DNA of 64,000 nucleotides from Propionispira arboris (GTDB lineage: Bacteria; Bacillota; Negativicutes; Selenomonadales; Selenomonadaceae), in the NCBI RefSeq assembly GCF_900109225.1, contig NZ_FNZK01000019.1, positions 46,222 to 110,221 of the forward strand. Direction: 5' to 3'. Shown here in pieces: positions 8,925 through 17,241 of the stretch; position 1 is the stretch's first letter; the number at the start of each line of letters is the position of its first letter. Both the position numbers and the translations under genes were made by a program. Below the pieces are notes generated by a model, which ran no database searches, was not told the DNA's origin, and saw only the letters and a list, made by a program, of their open reading frames with translations.

Positions 8925-9959
8925 TTATTTTGATCTCGTCAAGAACGAATCATCAATAATAGAAGCCGGATTAACTGCTTGATCAATTAATTTAGTCTGT
9001 AACCAAAGGTCTGATGCCATTTTTACAATTTTGTAAAAATCACCAGGTTTTTCTTTTGTTCCGAAATATGCTTTGTTTCCGGCTTCATCATAAAATTGTA
9101 CATCCTTTAATTCTGCTTTGAGTTTTTCTGGTTTTTCACCAAGACGTTTTGCCATGATCTGCAAAGCATCGTCTTCATTTGATTTTAAATAATCCAAAGC
9201 ATCATACCAGGCATCTACAATAGCCTGTGCCGATTCTGGATGTTGTGCTATAAAGTCTTTTTTCATTGCAAAGGTATCAACAATCACACCAGGACTTTGC
9301 TTACTATCCATCATAGTATAACCAAAGTCCGTAGCAGCTGCCCTTGAAAGCCATGGCTGCCAGGTAATCGCGGCATCTACTTTTCCGGCAACAAAGGCTG
9401 CACCAGCATCCCCCGCTGACATTGCCTGCACATCAAAGTCTTTAAGACTCATTCCCTTTGCGCTTAGTAAATATTGAAACCAGAAAAAGTCCGCCCCGCC
9501 CGTAGTGTCCAAGGCAATTTTTTTCCCTTTCAGCTCTTCAATTGTCTTAATTTCTTTTTTTGCGACAATTCCATCACCACCCGCCGAAGTATCGAGTGCC
9601 AAAATTTGTACTTCATCAATTCCTGCTGCTGCATTTACAACATGTGTATCCGCTGAAGTAGAAACTCCCTGAATACGATTTGCAGCCAAAGCACTCTTAC
9701 TATCTGCCTTGCTTTCTATCGACTGTATTTTTACATTTGCACCATGCTTTTTAAAAAAACCTTTTTCTTCAGCAATATACAATGGTGCAAATCCAATCCA
9801 GGAAGACTGTCCTAAGATAATCTCACCATCATAAGCAGCCCTTGAAGAAGATGCTTTCGCTGTGTCTTTTGCCGTAGAATTGGTACCACAGCCAGCAACT
9901 GAAAAAAGAAATACACCGGCCATTGCAACGGATACAATTTTTTTTAAGTATGTTTTCAT
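8925..9959 (-). CDS. ABC transporter substrate-binding lipoprotein (NMT1/SsuA-like)
   Basis: 344 residues with a lipoprotein signal peptide: K-rich start, hydrophobic core, lipobox VAGC with the acylated cysteine at about residue 24. The mature domain has the NMT1/THI5/SsuA fold markers, including GFAPLYIAEEKGFFKKHG near residue 57 and a GKKIALDTTGG segment. Binds the ligand for the permease and ATPase of this operon. It is placed directly before hutU, so its ligand may feed urocanase, but this is inferred from position. Confidence 0.88.
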   Translation of the reverse strand: MKTYLKKIVSVAMAGVFLFSVAGCGTNSTAKDTAKASSSRAAYDGEIILGQSSWIGFAPLYIAEEKGFFKKHGANVKIQSIESKADSKSALAANRIQGVSTSADTHVVNAAAGIDEVQILALDTSAGGDGIVAKKEIKTIEELKGKKIALDTTGGADFFWFQYLLSAKGMSLKDFDVQAMSAGDAGAAFVAGKVDAAITWQPWLSRAAATDFGYTMMDSKQSPGVIVDTFAMKKDFIAQHPESAQAIVDAWYDALDYLKSNEDDALQIMAKRLGEKPEKLKAELKDVQFYDEAGNKAYFGTKEKPGDFYKIVKMASDLWLQTKLIDQAVNPASIIDDSFLTRSK

Positions 9960-10052
9960 TTTTTAACTCTCCTTTTATTTTCTATTACAAACAAAGTTAC
10001 TAGTCATTGCTACTTAAAATTTTTAACCTTTATATTTGAGAATTTAACGAAT

Positions 10053-11018
10053 TTAATTCACCAAATCAGCGGGGCGTTCTCCTTTTAACATTTTTAATGC
10101 ATTTTCTACAGTTCTCCGTTTAAGTTCTTTATAAGATTCAATTGATATATAGGAAATATGTGGTGTTATAAGTATATTTTTCTGTGCAAAGATATTTTCG
10201 TTTCCTTGTGGTGGTTCCTGAACAATCACATCTAAGATTGCACCTGCCATTTTTTTTGAAGAAACCGCCTTGATCAACTCCTGTTCATTTAAAATTTTCC
10301 CCCTTGAAGTATTGATGAGATACGCCGTCGGTTTCATTAAATCAAAATGTTTTTTCGTTATAAGATTTTCGGTAGTCTCATCACACTTTATATGAATACT
10401 GACAAAATCAGCTGCAGCAAAGCCCTCTTCCAATGTTACTTTACAAGCACCTAAGGATGTTATTTTATCAGTTTTTACATACGGATCATAAATTAGGACT
10501 TGCATTCCTAATGCCCTTGCTTTTTTTGCAACGCCTGAACCAATTGTTCCGCAGCCAGCAATAAATAAAGTACTTGAACTAACCCGATGTATTGGTTCAC
10601 GTACAGCCTGAGCACCCCATTTCCCCTGATGAATCGCCTCCGCATAAGTATCCAGCTGCTTATTACTGCGGTAAATTGCTGCCATTACATAATCTTCAAT
10701 ATCTTCCAAGCAATATCCCCGGACATTCGTTACCCCAATATTTTTTGCTCTAGCAGCTTTGATATCTACACGATCGTACCCACCACCATAAACGGCAATT
10801 CCTTTACAATGTTCCAACTGTGCTATCACAGATGCCGGAATTTTTGCATAAATTTGTGCAAAAATAAGATCTGCGTGTCGGCCAAAAGATGTAAGGTCTT
10901 TTTCATACGTATAGGTTGAAAAACGAAGCTCACAATTTGGCAGTTCTTTTTGTAAAATTTCTATTTCATCCTTATAATCTGACCATTCCTCATCTATAAT
11001 CCAAACTAAAAATGACAT
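10053..11018 (-). CDS. D-isomer-specific 2-hydroxyacid dehydrogenase
   Basis: 321 residues. The NAD-binding motif AGCGTIGSG (about 173-181) and catalytic residues of the family are present: the arginine in INTSRGK, the glutamate in the EPP segment and the histidine in ITPHISY. It interconverts a 2-keto acid and the D-2-hydroxy acid; SerA-like and hydroxypyruvate-reductase-like members cannot be separated here. There is no C-terminal ACT domain, so not a standard serine-biosynthesis SerA. Lies 13 bp after the aconitase X small-subunit gene, suggesting joint action on one substrate. Confidence 0.85.
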   Translation of the reverse strand: MSFLVWIIDEEWSDYKDEIEILQKELPNCELRFSTYTYEKDLTSFGRHADLIFAQIYAKIPASVIAQLEHCKGIAVYGGGYDRVDIKAARAKNIGVTNVRGYCLEDIEDYVMAAIYRSNKQLDTYAEAIHQGKWGAQAVREPIHRVSSSTLFIAGCGTIGSGVAKKARALGMQVLIYDPYVKTDKITSLGACKVTLEEGFAAADFVSIHIKCDETTENLITKKHFDLMKPTAYLINTSRGKILNEQELIKAVSSKKMAGAILDVIVQEPPQGNENIFAQKNILITPHISYISIESYKELKRRTVENALKMLKGERPADLVN

Positions 11019-11031
11019 CTCCCTTTTCCTC

Positions 11032-11436
11032 CTATAACAAAGTGATTACACCATTTTCTGCATCAAGTTCCACTCTGGTTCCATCGGATACATCTCTATA
11101 AAATTCAGTTGCTGCTTTATTGACCATTGGAGCTTCTAAAATAATTGCGCTGGCAGCCAACGTCGTATCGGCATTTTCTACAATCATTCCTGCAGGACTC
11201 ATGCCTGTCATCTTCATCTGATACATTCCATCTGCTTGTACAACAGAACTTCCCTTTCCATAAGGAAAAACAATGATTTTTCCGGCAATTGATTTGCCAT
11301 ATAAGCAATGTTCTTTTTCAATAACAACTCCTGTTTTTGGATCAACCAGATAAAAGCATAAGCCATCCTGCGAAAACAATATTTCACCTTGTACCTTGCC
11401 ACCAGAAATTTTATGACATGAATAACTCTGCCCCAT
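11032..11436 (-). CDS. Aconitase X small (swivel) subunit, DUF126
   Basis: 134 residues, the usual size of the separate AcnX swivel subunit. Hallmark segments are KISGGKVQGE near the start, FPYGKGSS in the middle and PAGMIVENADTTLAASAI followed by EAPMV. It joins the catalytic subunit encoded immediately upstream (1-bp gap) to form a dehydratase or isomerase of the aconitase superfamily. Characterised AcnX enzymes act on cis-3-hydroxy-L-proline (bacteria) or mevalonate 5-phosphate (archaea). Confidence 0.88.
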   Translation of the reverse strand: MGQSYSCHKISGGKVQGEILFSQDGLCFYLVDPKTGVVIEKEHCLYGKSIAGKIIVFPYGKGSSVVQADGMYQMKMTGMSPAGMIVENADTTLAASAIILEAPMVNKAATEFYRDVSDGTRVELDAENGVITLL

Positions 11437-11437
11437 C

Positions 11438-12637
11438 TTAATACATCCCTTTCAATGCAGCTTCCACGCTGTCTTCAAGTGAAGCAATTACAAAGCGCAT
11501 ATCTCTTCTTTTCGTATAGTACGCACATTTTGGTGAATCCGTAATGCCTTTTTTCCCATATAAAAATTTCCAACAAGGTTGATCCATACAAGTATCTTCA
11601 ACAAGCTCTCCACCCGCTTCACGAATGATATCCATATATCCCATTTTTTCGGATAAATTTCTCGACAAAGCAGAGGACATTATGAAAAGTGGCACCTTTA
11701 ATTTTTTTCCTTTTAACAAATCAACCACTCTGGCTATTTGATCAATCGTAAAATGTGGACAGCCAAATAAAGCAAAGTCAATCTCACCACCAGCATCTGA
11801 TATTTCTTGTTGCATTGCTTTTAAATCAGCTTCCGTTATTGTCACCTCACCTTTTGGCTTTTTACCTTGAAATGCAGATTTCATATCTCTCGCTTCCGGT
11901 GTGAATCCCAAAATATGATACATTGCTACATTACCACCCGTATTTAGTTGTGCACCTAAATTCATCAGCGCTTCTTTGCTTGGATTTTTCAAGCCCTCAA
12001 AAACTGGAATTGAAAAACCGGTTTTCTTAGGAACAAAATAGCCTAGCATTTGATATGAAAAATCATCGGTCATATCTGCTTCTACATGAACCAAAATTTC
12101 ACCGGCTCTATTTTCATCCAATAAATATCCATAAAGTGGTGTAACACCTGTTATCGCAGAACATAATGCACTTTGTGCGGATTCGCGATTAGAACGAGCC
12201 CCGCAAACAGAATTCACAAAAGGTGTAGCACTCGATTCAGAAAATGCAATCACTTCACCAAAACGAGGAACGTTTTTTTCAAGATAAGGCGTACAGTCAT
12301 ATGTCATTATTGCTTCTAAACGATTATATGCAGCATGGGTACGTTTCACGATCGCTTCATCTTCCGCTTCAATTCGCGTTATTTTTTGAAACTGCTTCAA
12401 GTGGAAACTCGGATTTACCGTTGGTCGAATGCGGCAGGTCGCTCCACCAGCTACTAATTTTTCAGCAAACCATAAATCAGCCTCCTGATTACTTAAAGCT
12501 ACATGCGTTCGCGTGACTGGAACCATTTTAGGTGCATCATAGGCTTCTCCCACCGCTACTAAAATTTTCATTGCCAACTTTGTACCTTCACCATAAAATC
12601 CATTGAGCATTTTCTGTTCTTCATCTGTTAAAAGCAT
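11438..12637 (-). CDS. Aconitase X catalytic subunit, DUF521
   Basis: 399 residues. AcnX signature regions are visible: VCGARSNRESAQSALCSAITG near residue 143, YGYLLDENR, HILGFTPEA, FALFGCPHFT and CMDQPCW near the C-terminus, which supplies cluster or metal cysteines. Split into two subunits like the archaeal type and many bacterial ones. No proline racemase or pyrroline-carboxylate reductase, the usual partners of hydroxyproline AcnX, is nearby; the neighbours are hut genes, so the substrate here is open. Confidence 0.88.
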   Translation of the reverse strand: MLLTDEEQKMLNGFYGEGTKLAMKILVAVGEAYDAPKMVPVTRTHVALSNQEADLWFAEKLVAGGATCRIRPTVNPSFHLKQFQKITRIEAEDEAIVKRTHAAYNRLEAIMTYDCTPYLEKNVPRFGEVIAFSESSATPFVNSVCGARSNRESAQSALCSAITGVTPLYGYLLDENRAGEILVHVEADMTDDFSYQMLGYFVPKKTGFSIPVFEGLKNPSKEALMNLGAQLNTGGNVAMYHILGFTPEARDMKSAFQGKKPKGEVTITEADLKAMQQEISDAGGEIDFALFGCPHFTIDQIARVVDLLKGKKLKVPLFIMSSALSRNLSEKMGYMDIIREAGGELVEDTCMDQPCWKFLYGKKGITDSPKCAYYTKRRDMRFVIASLEDSVEAALKGMY

Positions 12638-12657
12638 TTCATATCCCTCTTTTCTCC

Positions 12658-13992
12658 TTATAAATTTTCTTCTAAATGCTGCATTGTCTGTCCAATTTTT
12701 TCTAGAACTCTTTTTTCTGATATGCTTTGCAATTCACCGTTGCGAACTGTCGTCCGCCCATTTACTGCAACATTTTTTATAGCTGTTGGCTGCATCGAAT
12801 ATACCAGGTTAGGCAAAAATTGATTTCCTGCCGCCGTAATTGGCTGCATCGAAAGATTTCGCAAATCAATCCCCGTAAAGTCAGCTTTACAGCCCACCTC
12901 CAGCTTCCCAATTTTTAAACCCAATGCTTTTCCTCCGCCTATAGTGCCCATACGAAATGCATCTTTATAATTTACACACAAGGCATCCAACGTATGAACT
13001 TTCTGCAAAATAGACACCATGCGCATTTCTTCAAATATACTAATTCTATTATTGCTGCAAGCTCCATCACTCCCCAATCCAATAGAAACACCATACTTTA
13101 AAAATGCTGGTATATTCGTTACACCATCTGCCAAAAACATATTACTTGACGGACAATATGCCAGTTGTCCGCCCTTATCACCTAATAGCTTTATTTCCAA
13201 GTCATTCAACCATACACCATGAATAATGACCATACTTTCATCTACAACACCAATACTATCAAGATAAGTTAATGGCGTCATTTTATGCTCTTTTATAACT
13301 TGCTCCACTTCAAAAGGTTCTTCCGCTACATGAATATGATAGGTTGTCCCATATTTTCGCGCGAGATTGTACCCTGCTTTGATCATTGCGGGAGAAGCTG
13401 CATGTAAACTATGTGGCGCTGGCAAAACACGAACCATTCCCCCCGTATATTTTTTCATCAAAGTTTCTGTATTAAAAATCGCTGTTGAAACATCCTCAAC
13501 ATATCCCGCAGGAGCTCCGTCCCAGTCATACATTGTCCGTGCCAGTACAAGCCTGATCCCAGCATCCGTTGCCGCCTGAATTACCGCTTCATCACTTTCA
13601 ATACCCTCATTATGCAAATAGAAAAAATCGCAAACCGTCGTAACGCCGCTTTTCATCATCTCTGTAAACGCAAATAAAGCTCCAGCATATATATCCACCG
13701 TCCGCATTTTAGGTGAAAATTTATATAAAGACTCATCCCTCCATTCTAAAAAAGGACGATCTACCGCAATACCTCTTAGTAAACTCTGAAAACTATGATT
13801 ATGCGTATTCACTGCTCCTGGAATCAGCACGAGCCCAGGCCATTCTTCAAGCAACGCATTCGGATAAGAAGCTATTAATCGACTGCTTTCATCCACAGAA
13901 ATAATTTCACCATTTTCTACAGCAATTCCATACCCATATTTTAATTTTTCATCTAATAGACAAGCTTCTGGTTTAAATATTTTTACAGTCAT
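12658..13992 (-). CDS. Amidohydrolase/deaminase, ATZ/TRZ-HutF-like
   Basis: 444 residues. All ligands of a mononuclear-metal amidohydrolase are present: H64 and H66 in NTHNHSFQ, the histidine in YHIHVAEE, the histidine in IIHG and the aspartate in GLGSDGACSNN. The NTHNHSFQSLLRG segment followed by VCDFFYLH resembles both the triazine/guanine deaminase group and formimino-glutamate deiminase HutF. With HutU and HutI in the operon, a HutF-like role (formimino-L-glutamate to N-formyl-L-glutamate) is attractive but not proven; an 8-oxoguanine-type or other ring deaminase is possible. The gene abuts the M20 amidase gene (stop and start adjacent). Confidence 0.8.
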   Translation of the reverse strand: MTVKIFKPEACLLDEKLKYGYGIAVENGEIISVDESSRLIASYPNALLEEWPGLVLIPGAVNTHNHSFQSLLRGIAVDRPFLEWRDESLYKFSPKMRTVDIYAGALFAFTEMMKSGVTTVCDFFYLHNEGIESDEAVIQAATDAGIRLVLARTMYDWDGAPAGYVEDVSTAIFNTETLMKKYTGGMVRVLPAPHSLHAASPAMIKAGYNLARKYGTTYHIHVAEEPFEVEQVIKEHKMTPLTYLDSIGVVDESMVIIHGVWLNDLEIKLLGDKGGQLAYCPSSNMFLADGVTNIPAFLKYGVSIGLGSDGACSNNRISIFEEMRMVSILQKVHTLDALCVNYKDAFRMGTIGGGKALGLKIGKLEVGCKADFTGIDLRNLSMQPITAAGNQFLPNLVYSMQPTAIKNVAVNGRTTVRNGELQSISEKRVLEKIGQTMQHLEENL

Positions 13993-15275
13993 TTATTTTA
14001 AGCTCCTATCAAGTATCAAAATTGTATCCAATAAAATCTGTGCCGCTTTTACAATCTCATCATTTCCTGTCATTTCCTTGGGGCAATGGCTGTATCCATC
14101 AATACTTTGAACAAAAAGCATACCTGCTTTTGTGACTCTGGCCATGTTAGCCGCATCATGCCCTGCCATACTGACCAATTGCCGTTTTGTTTCTCCTGCA
14201 AAAAGAATCGCTTCATTGAGCGAATCTATGACGATCTTGTCCATTTGCATTTCCGGTTGATCCAAATCAAGGTTCCGTACAATCTGCAATTTTCGTTCGA
14301 CCATAATTTCATCAACTGCTTTTGTCAATATTTGAAGAGCTTTGCCCCTTTTTACCGGATCAGCTGTACGAAGATCCAAGGTCAAAGTAACTTCTCCAGG
14401 AATGATATTCGATGAATTCGGTAAAACCTCTACTCTTCCGACAGTAGCTGACACTTCCGTCATATCAGGCTGTTTCATAATATTTTCTACTGCCAGACAA
14501 ACTTCGGCGGCTGCAGCCAAAGCATCGCGGCGATTTTGTATCTGTGTCGTTCCCGCATGGTTAGCCTCACCAACAATGCGAATGGTTTCACGATAAATTC
14601 CCGTAATGCAAGTCACAGAAGCTACAGCTTGGTTTTTATCATAAAGTCTGCGTCCCTGTTCAATATGACATTCAACAAATGCCGCTAAACTATTTTTTTT
14701 AATAACCGCATCTCCTACTTTGCTTATATCCCCACCGAGCCGACTAACAGCATGTTCTAATGTTTCGCCTGTATTCTTATCATAAAGTTTTTGTAAATCT
14801 CTATAAGTCAATCGTCCGCATAATACCTTGCTTCCTAAAGTAGAAACCGAAAACGAATTTGGCTCCTCCCCGGTAAAAGAAACTATTTCTAGCGGATGTT
14901 TCAATTCCAATAAATTTTCCTGGATAATCTGCATAATTTCAGTTGCGATTAATACCCCTAATGCCCCATCAAATCCGCCGCCATTTGGTACCGTATCATG
15001 ATGTGAGCCAATTACAATTGGCAATCTTTCTGAAACTGTTTTTTGCCTCGCCCAAATATTTGCAATCGGATCTATATAGAGATTTAAATCCAATTCTTTA
15101 GTCCAGCAATTCACCAACCATTTTCTCGTTTTTTCATCAGCGGGACTAGCTAATTGCCGATCAATCCCCCCCTTGTATTCATCCCTATTTTCGCAAGTTC
15201 TTGTAAGCGTCCAATCAATCGTGGAGCATTTATCTTCATAACTGATGGTTCTGCTTTTTCTATAATATTTTGCAT
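13993..15275 (-). pseudogene. M20 family amidase (AllC/carbamoylase-like), frameshifted at a G7 tract
   Basis: The downstream frame (13993-15117 and upstream to about 15180) encodes a near-complete M20 hydrolase of the allantoate amidohydrolase/N-carbamoyl-amino-acid hydrolase type: GSHHDTVPNGGGFDG, FTGEEPNSFS, VECHIEQG, GEANHAGT and SMAGHDAANMARV. The missing N-terminus is present in another frame from an ATG at 15275 with GAGGTG upstream (MQNIIEK... to INAPRLIGRLQELAKIGM). The two frames meet at seven C on the plus strand (15166-15172); eight would join them as GMNTRGGIDRQLASPADE, a good family match. It is either a true mutation, a slippage switch or a sequencing error. First gene of the operon; could deformylate N-formylglutamate or remove a carbamoyl group. 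Confidence 0.85.
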
Positions 15276-15306
15276 TTGCGCACCTCTATTTCTATTAATT
15301 AACTCA

Positions 15307-15353
15307 TTTTTACATTTCTACGAATGATGATATCATTCATAGAAATGTAAAAA
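15307..15353. promoter_or_regulatory. 47-bp palindrome, candidate operator of the hut-like operon
   Basis: Two perfect 14-bp arms, 15307-15320 (TTTTTACATTTCTA) and 15340-15353, enclose a second dyad GAATGAT/ATCATTC (15322-15328/15332-15338). Only one base pair (15321/15339) breaks the symmetry. It lies 32 bp before the amidase ATG. In either direction the hairpin ends in A, not T, so it is not a terminator; binding by the adjacent RpiR regulator is inferred. Confidence 0.6.
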
Positions 15354-15392
15354 AAAGACGTTTTACTTCCTTGTTTTCGGAAATAAAGCGCC
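15349..15392 (-). terminator. Intrinsic terminator in the operon leader (possible attenuator)
   Basis: Read leftwards, GGCGCTTTATTTCC (15392-15379) pairs with GGAAGTAAAACGTC (15370-15357) with one mismatch and G-U pairs, followed by eight T (15356-15349). It could simply end the rpiR transcript, but a near-consensus promoter lies between it and the rpiR stop, so it would also cut transcripts from that promoter before the first structural gene. Confidence 0.7.
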
Positions 15393-15423
15393 TTTGCTTC
15401 TTCAACTGTCTTCAATTTCTTTT

Positions 15424-15452
15424 ATTATAATCTTCCCTAAATTAAAAGTCAA
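15424..15452 (-). promoter_or_regulatory. Sigma-A type promoter of the leftward hut-like operon
   Basis: On the minus strand TTGACT (15452-15447), 17-nt spacer and TATAAT (15429-15424). It lies between the rpiR stop and the leader terminator, about 150 nt before the amidase start codon. Confidence 0.65.
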
Positions 15453-15478
15453 CTAGAAAATTACAAAGTTACAAATGT

Positions 15479-16372
15479 TCATTTAAAATAAACTTCATTT
15501 TCTCGTTCGATTTGTTCAATCTGTTCCATCCTTTGATCTAGTTCTGGCATTTGCTTGGCTGCATCACGTAATAACAAATTAAAAAAAGCAATTGGTGTAC
15601 TATAAATATCAAAAATAGACGAAGTTGTTGCTGGTACAAATACCGTAGATTCACAAAAATTCATTGCAGGTGAAAAATGATTATCCGTAACGCCCGCAAT
15701 ATGGAAACCCTTTTCTTTTAATGAACTGCATTTTTGTACAAGTATTTTAGGATAACGAGGAAACATTACCGTAACTATATTTACATCCTCCGGATTACAC
15801 AATTCAAGAGTGTCCCACATTGGCGAATTAGGAATTAACTGAAAAACATTGGATCGCATTTTATTCAAAATATAACCAACATATGGCAAAATAGTAGCTG
15901 ACATTCTTGCAGAAAGCAAAATCAACTGTTTATCGGAAATAATCATATTTATAAGATTTTCATAAGCTTTCCCTTGCATAATATTAATCAGTTCATCCAT
16001 ATTCGCCAATTCAATGTCAAGAATATCCCGCAATGGATTGTCTTGCTTTTTATGTTGTTTGCTATACTGCAACCGTTGTGGAGCTGTCAATTTCTCACTT
16101 ACAATATTCTGCAAAGTTCTCAAAAAATCATTATAGCCCCGATATCCTAAAGCAATAAAAAACCTGGATACACTTCCCTGACTAATCCCCAACTGATCTG
16201 CCAATTCATTTGCTGTCATAAAAATTATACGAAGATAATTTTTTTCTATATACACTGCAATCTTTTGATACGTTGGTGACTCTTTTGCTACATGCATCAA
16301 CATACTATTTAATTCTTCAAAGCTCTGGATAAGTTTCGGATCTTTCATATCAGATAGGTCTCCTATTTTCAA
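15479..16372 (-). CDS. RpiR/MurR family transcriptional regulator
   Basis: 297 residues. The N-terminal HTH_6 domain (about 15-90; MTANELADQLGISQGSVSRF is the helix-turn-helix) is followed by a SIS phosphosugar-binding-like domain (about 130-280) with LILLSARMSATILPY at the ligand-loop position. RpiR members control sugar-phosphate but also ureide/hydantoin gene clusters in Firmicutes. It sits directly upstream of the 11-gene operon on the same strand, with a palindrome in between, so probably its local regulator. Effector unknown. Confidence 0.88.
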   Translation of the reverse strand: MKIGDLSDMKDPKLIQSFEELNSMLMHVAKESPTYQKIAVYIEKNYLRIIFMTANELADQLGISQGSVSRFFIALGYRGYNDFLRTLQNIVSEKLTAPQRLQYSKQHKKQDNPLRDILDIELANMDELINIMQGKAYENLINMIISDKQLILLSARMSATILPYVGYILNKMRSNVFQLIPNSPMWDTLELCNPEDVNIVTVMFPRYPKILVQKCSSLKEKGFHIAGVTDNHFSPAMNFCESTVFVPATTSSIFDIYSTPIAFFNLLLRDAAKQMPELDQRMEQIEQIERENEVYFK

Positions 16373-16575
16373 TTATATTGTAATGCACGTCATTTTTCTT
16401 ATTATATAATACATCGTACTAAATTAACACATATTCTATTTATTTTCTTCCGGCACACCAATAGCAACTTATGCTAAAAATAATCACAGCCAATGAATAT
16501 TCTCTAGATCAAGATAGCAAGAAATAATACTAAACTACGTTTCATCAACCCGTGTAGTAAAGCATCTAAAAAAAA

Positions 16576-17154
16576 TTAACACCCTTGAATTTTTTTCAAT
16601 AACCAAGCCATATTTTCGCCGATATTTTTCATATTGTTCATACCTTCCTGATCTTGTTCCACTTCGCCAATCTCATTGCCGTAGACCATGTTCCAATAGG
16701 TTGAACCAACGAGAAACATTTCTTTACTATGCAAAAAATGATTTAACGTATCAGCCGCACTTATTGCCCCGCCTCGACGAGCAGCGATTACGGTAGCACC
16801 AACCTTATGTTTTAATAAACCTTTATTCGCTGCTAACACGATACTAGCTCGATCAATAAGAGCTTTGATCTGTGAAGTCACTCCGGCAGAGTACACGGGA
16901 GAACCAAGAATAATCCCATCTGCTTTAATCATTTTCCCCAAACAATCATTAAAATCATCATTTTTGATAACGCATTGCTGATTTTGATTTTTCATACAGG
17001 CTTTACAGGCTATGCAGCCTTTAAGGTTTTTCCCAGATAAGGAAATCAATTCTGTTTCAATCCCCTGCTGATTGAGTTCTTTAAATACGGTTTGAATTAA
17101 TATCGCTGTGTTCCCCTCTTTACGAGGGCTTCCATTTATACCAATAACTTTCAT
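16576..17154 (-). CDS. NADPH-dependent FMN reductase/iron-sulfur flavoprotein-like
   Basis: 192 residues, flavodoxin fold. The FMN phosphate loop GSPRKEGNTA sits at 7-16 and GSPVYSAGVTSQIKALIDR near 106. The cysteine pattern C-x2-C-x2-C-x7-C (about 47-61) is that of iron-sulfur flavoproteins carrying a 4Fe-4S cluster for one-electron transfer. Electron partner unknown. GGAGA supports the start. It is followed leftwards by a 200-bp gap holding nothing recognised before rpiR, and is preceded by the MATE gene on the same strand (87 bp). Confidence 0.85.
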   Translation of the reverse strand: MKVIGINGSPRKEGNTAILIQTVFKELNQQGIETELISLSGKNLKGCIACKACMKNQNQQCVIKNDDFNDCLGKMIKADGIILGSPVYSAGVTSQIKALIDRASIVLAANKGLLKHKVGATVIAARRGGAISAADTLNHFLHSKEMFLVGSTYWNMVYGNEIGEVEQDQEGMNNMKNIGENMAWLLKKIQGC

Positions 17155-17241
17155 TACTTACATCTCCAATTCTGTCAGTCTCTTTTTATAAACTACTTTA
17201 CCCGTTATCCACTCTAAAAGTTTGCCTTATTTTGAAACACG

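Noticed and set aside
13993..15275. Genuine allantoin/ureide pathway (AllC as allantoate amidohydrolase)
   Set aside because: No allantoinase, ureidoglycolate or carbamate kinase genes nearby; neighbours are Hut-type. Kept only as an M20 family call.
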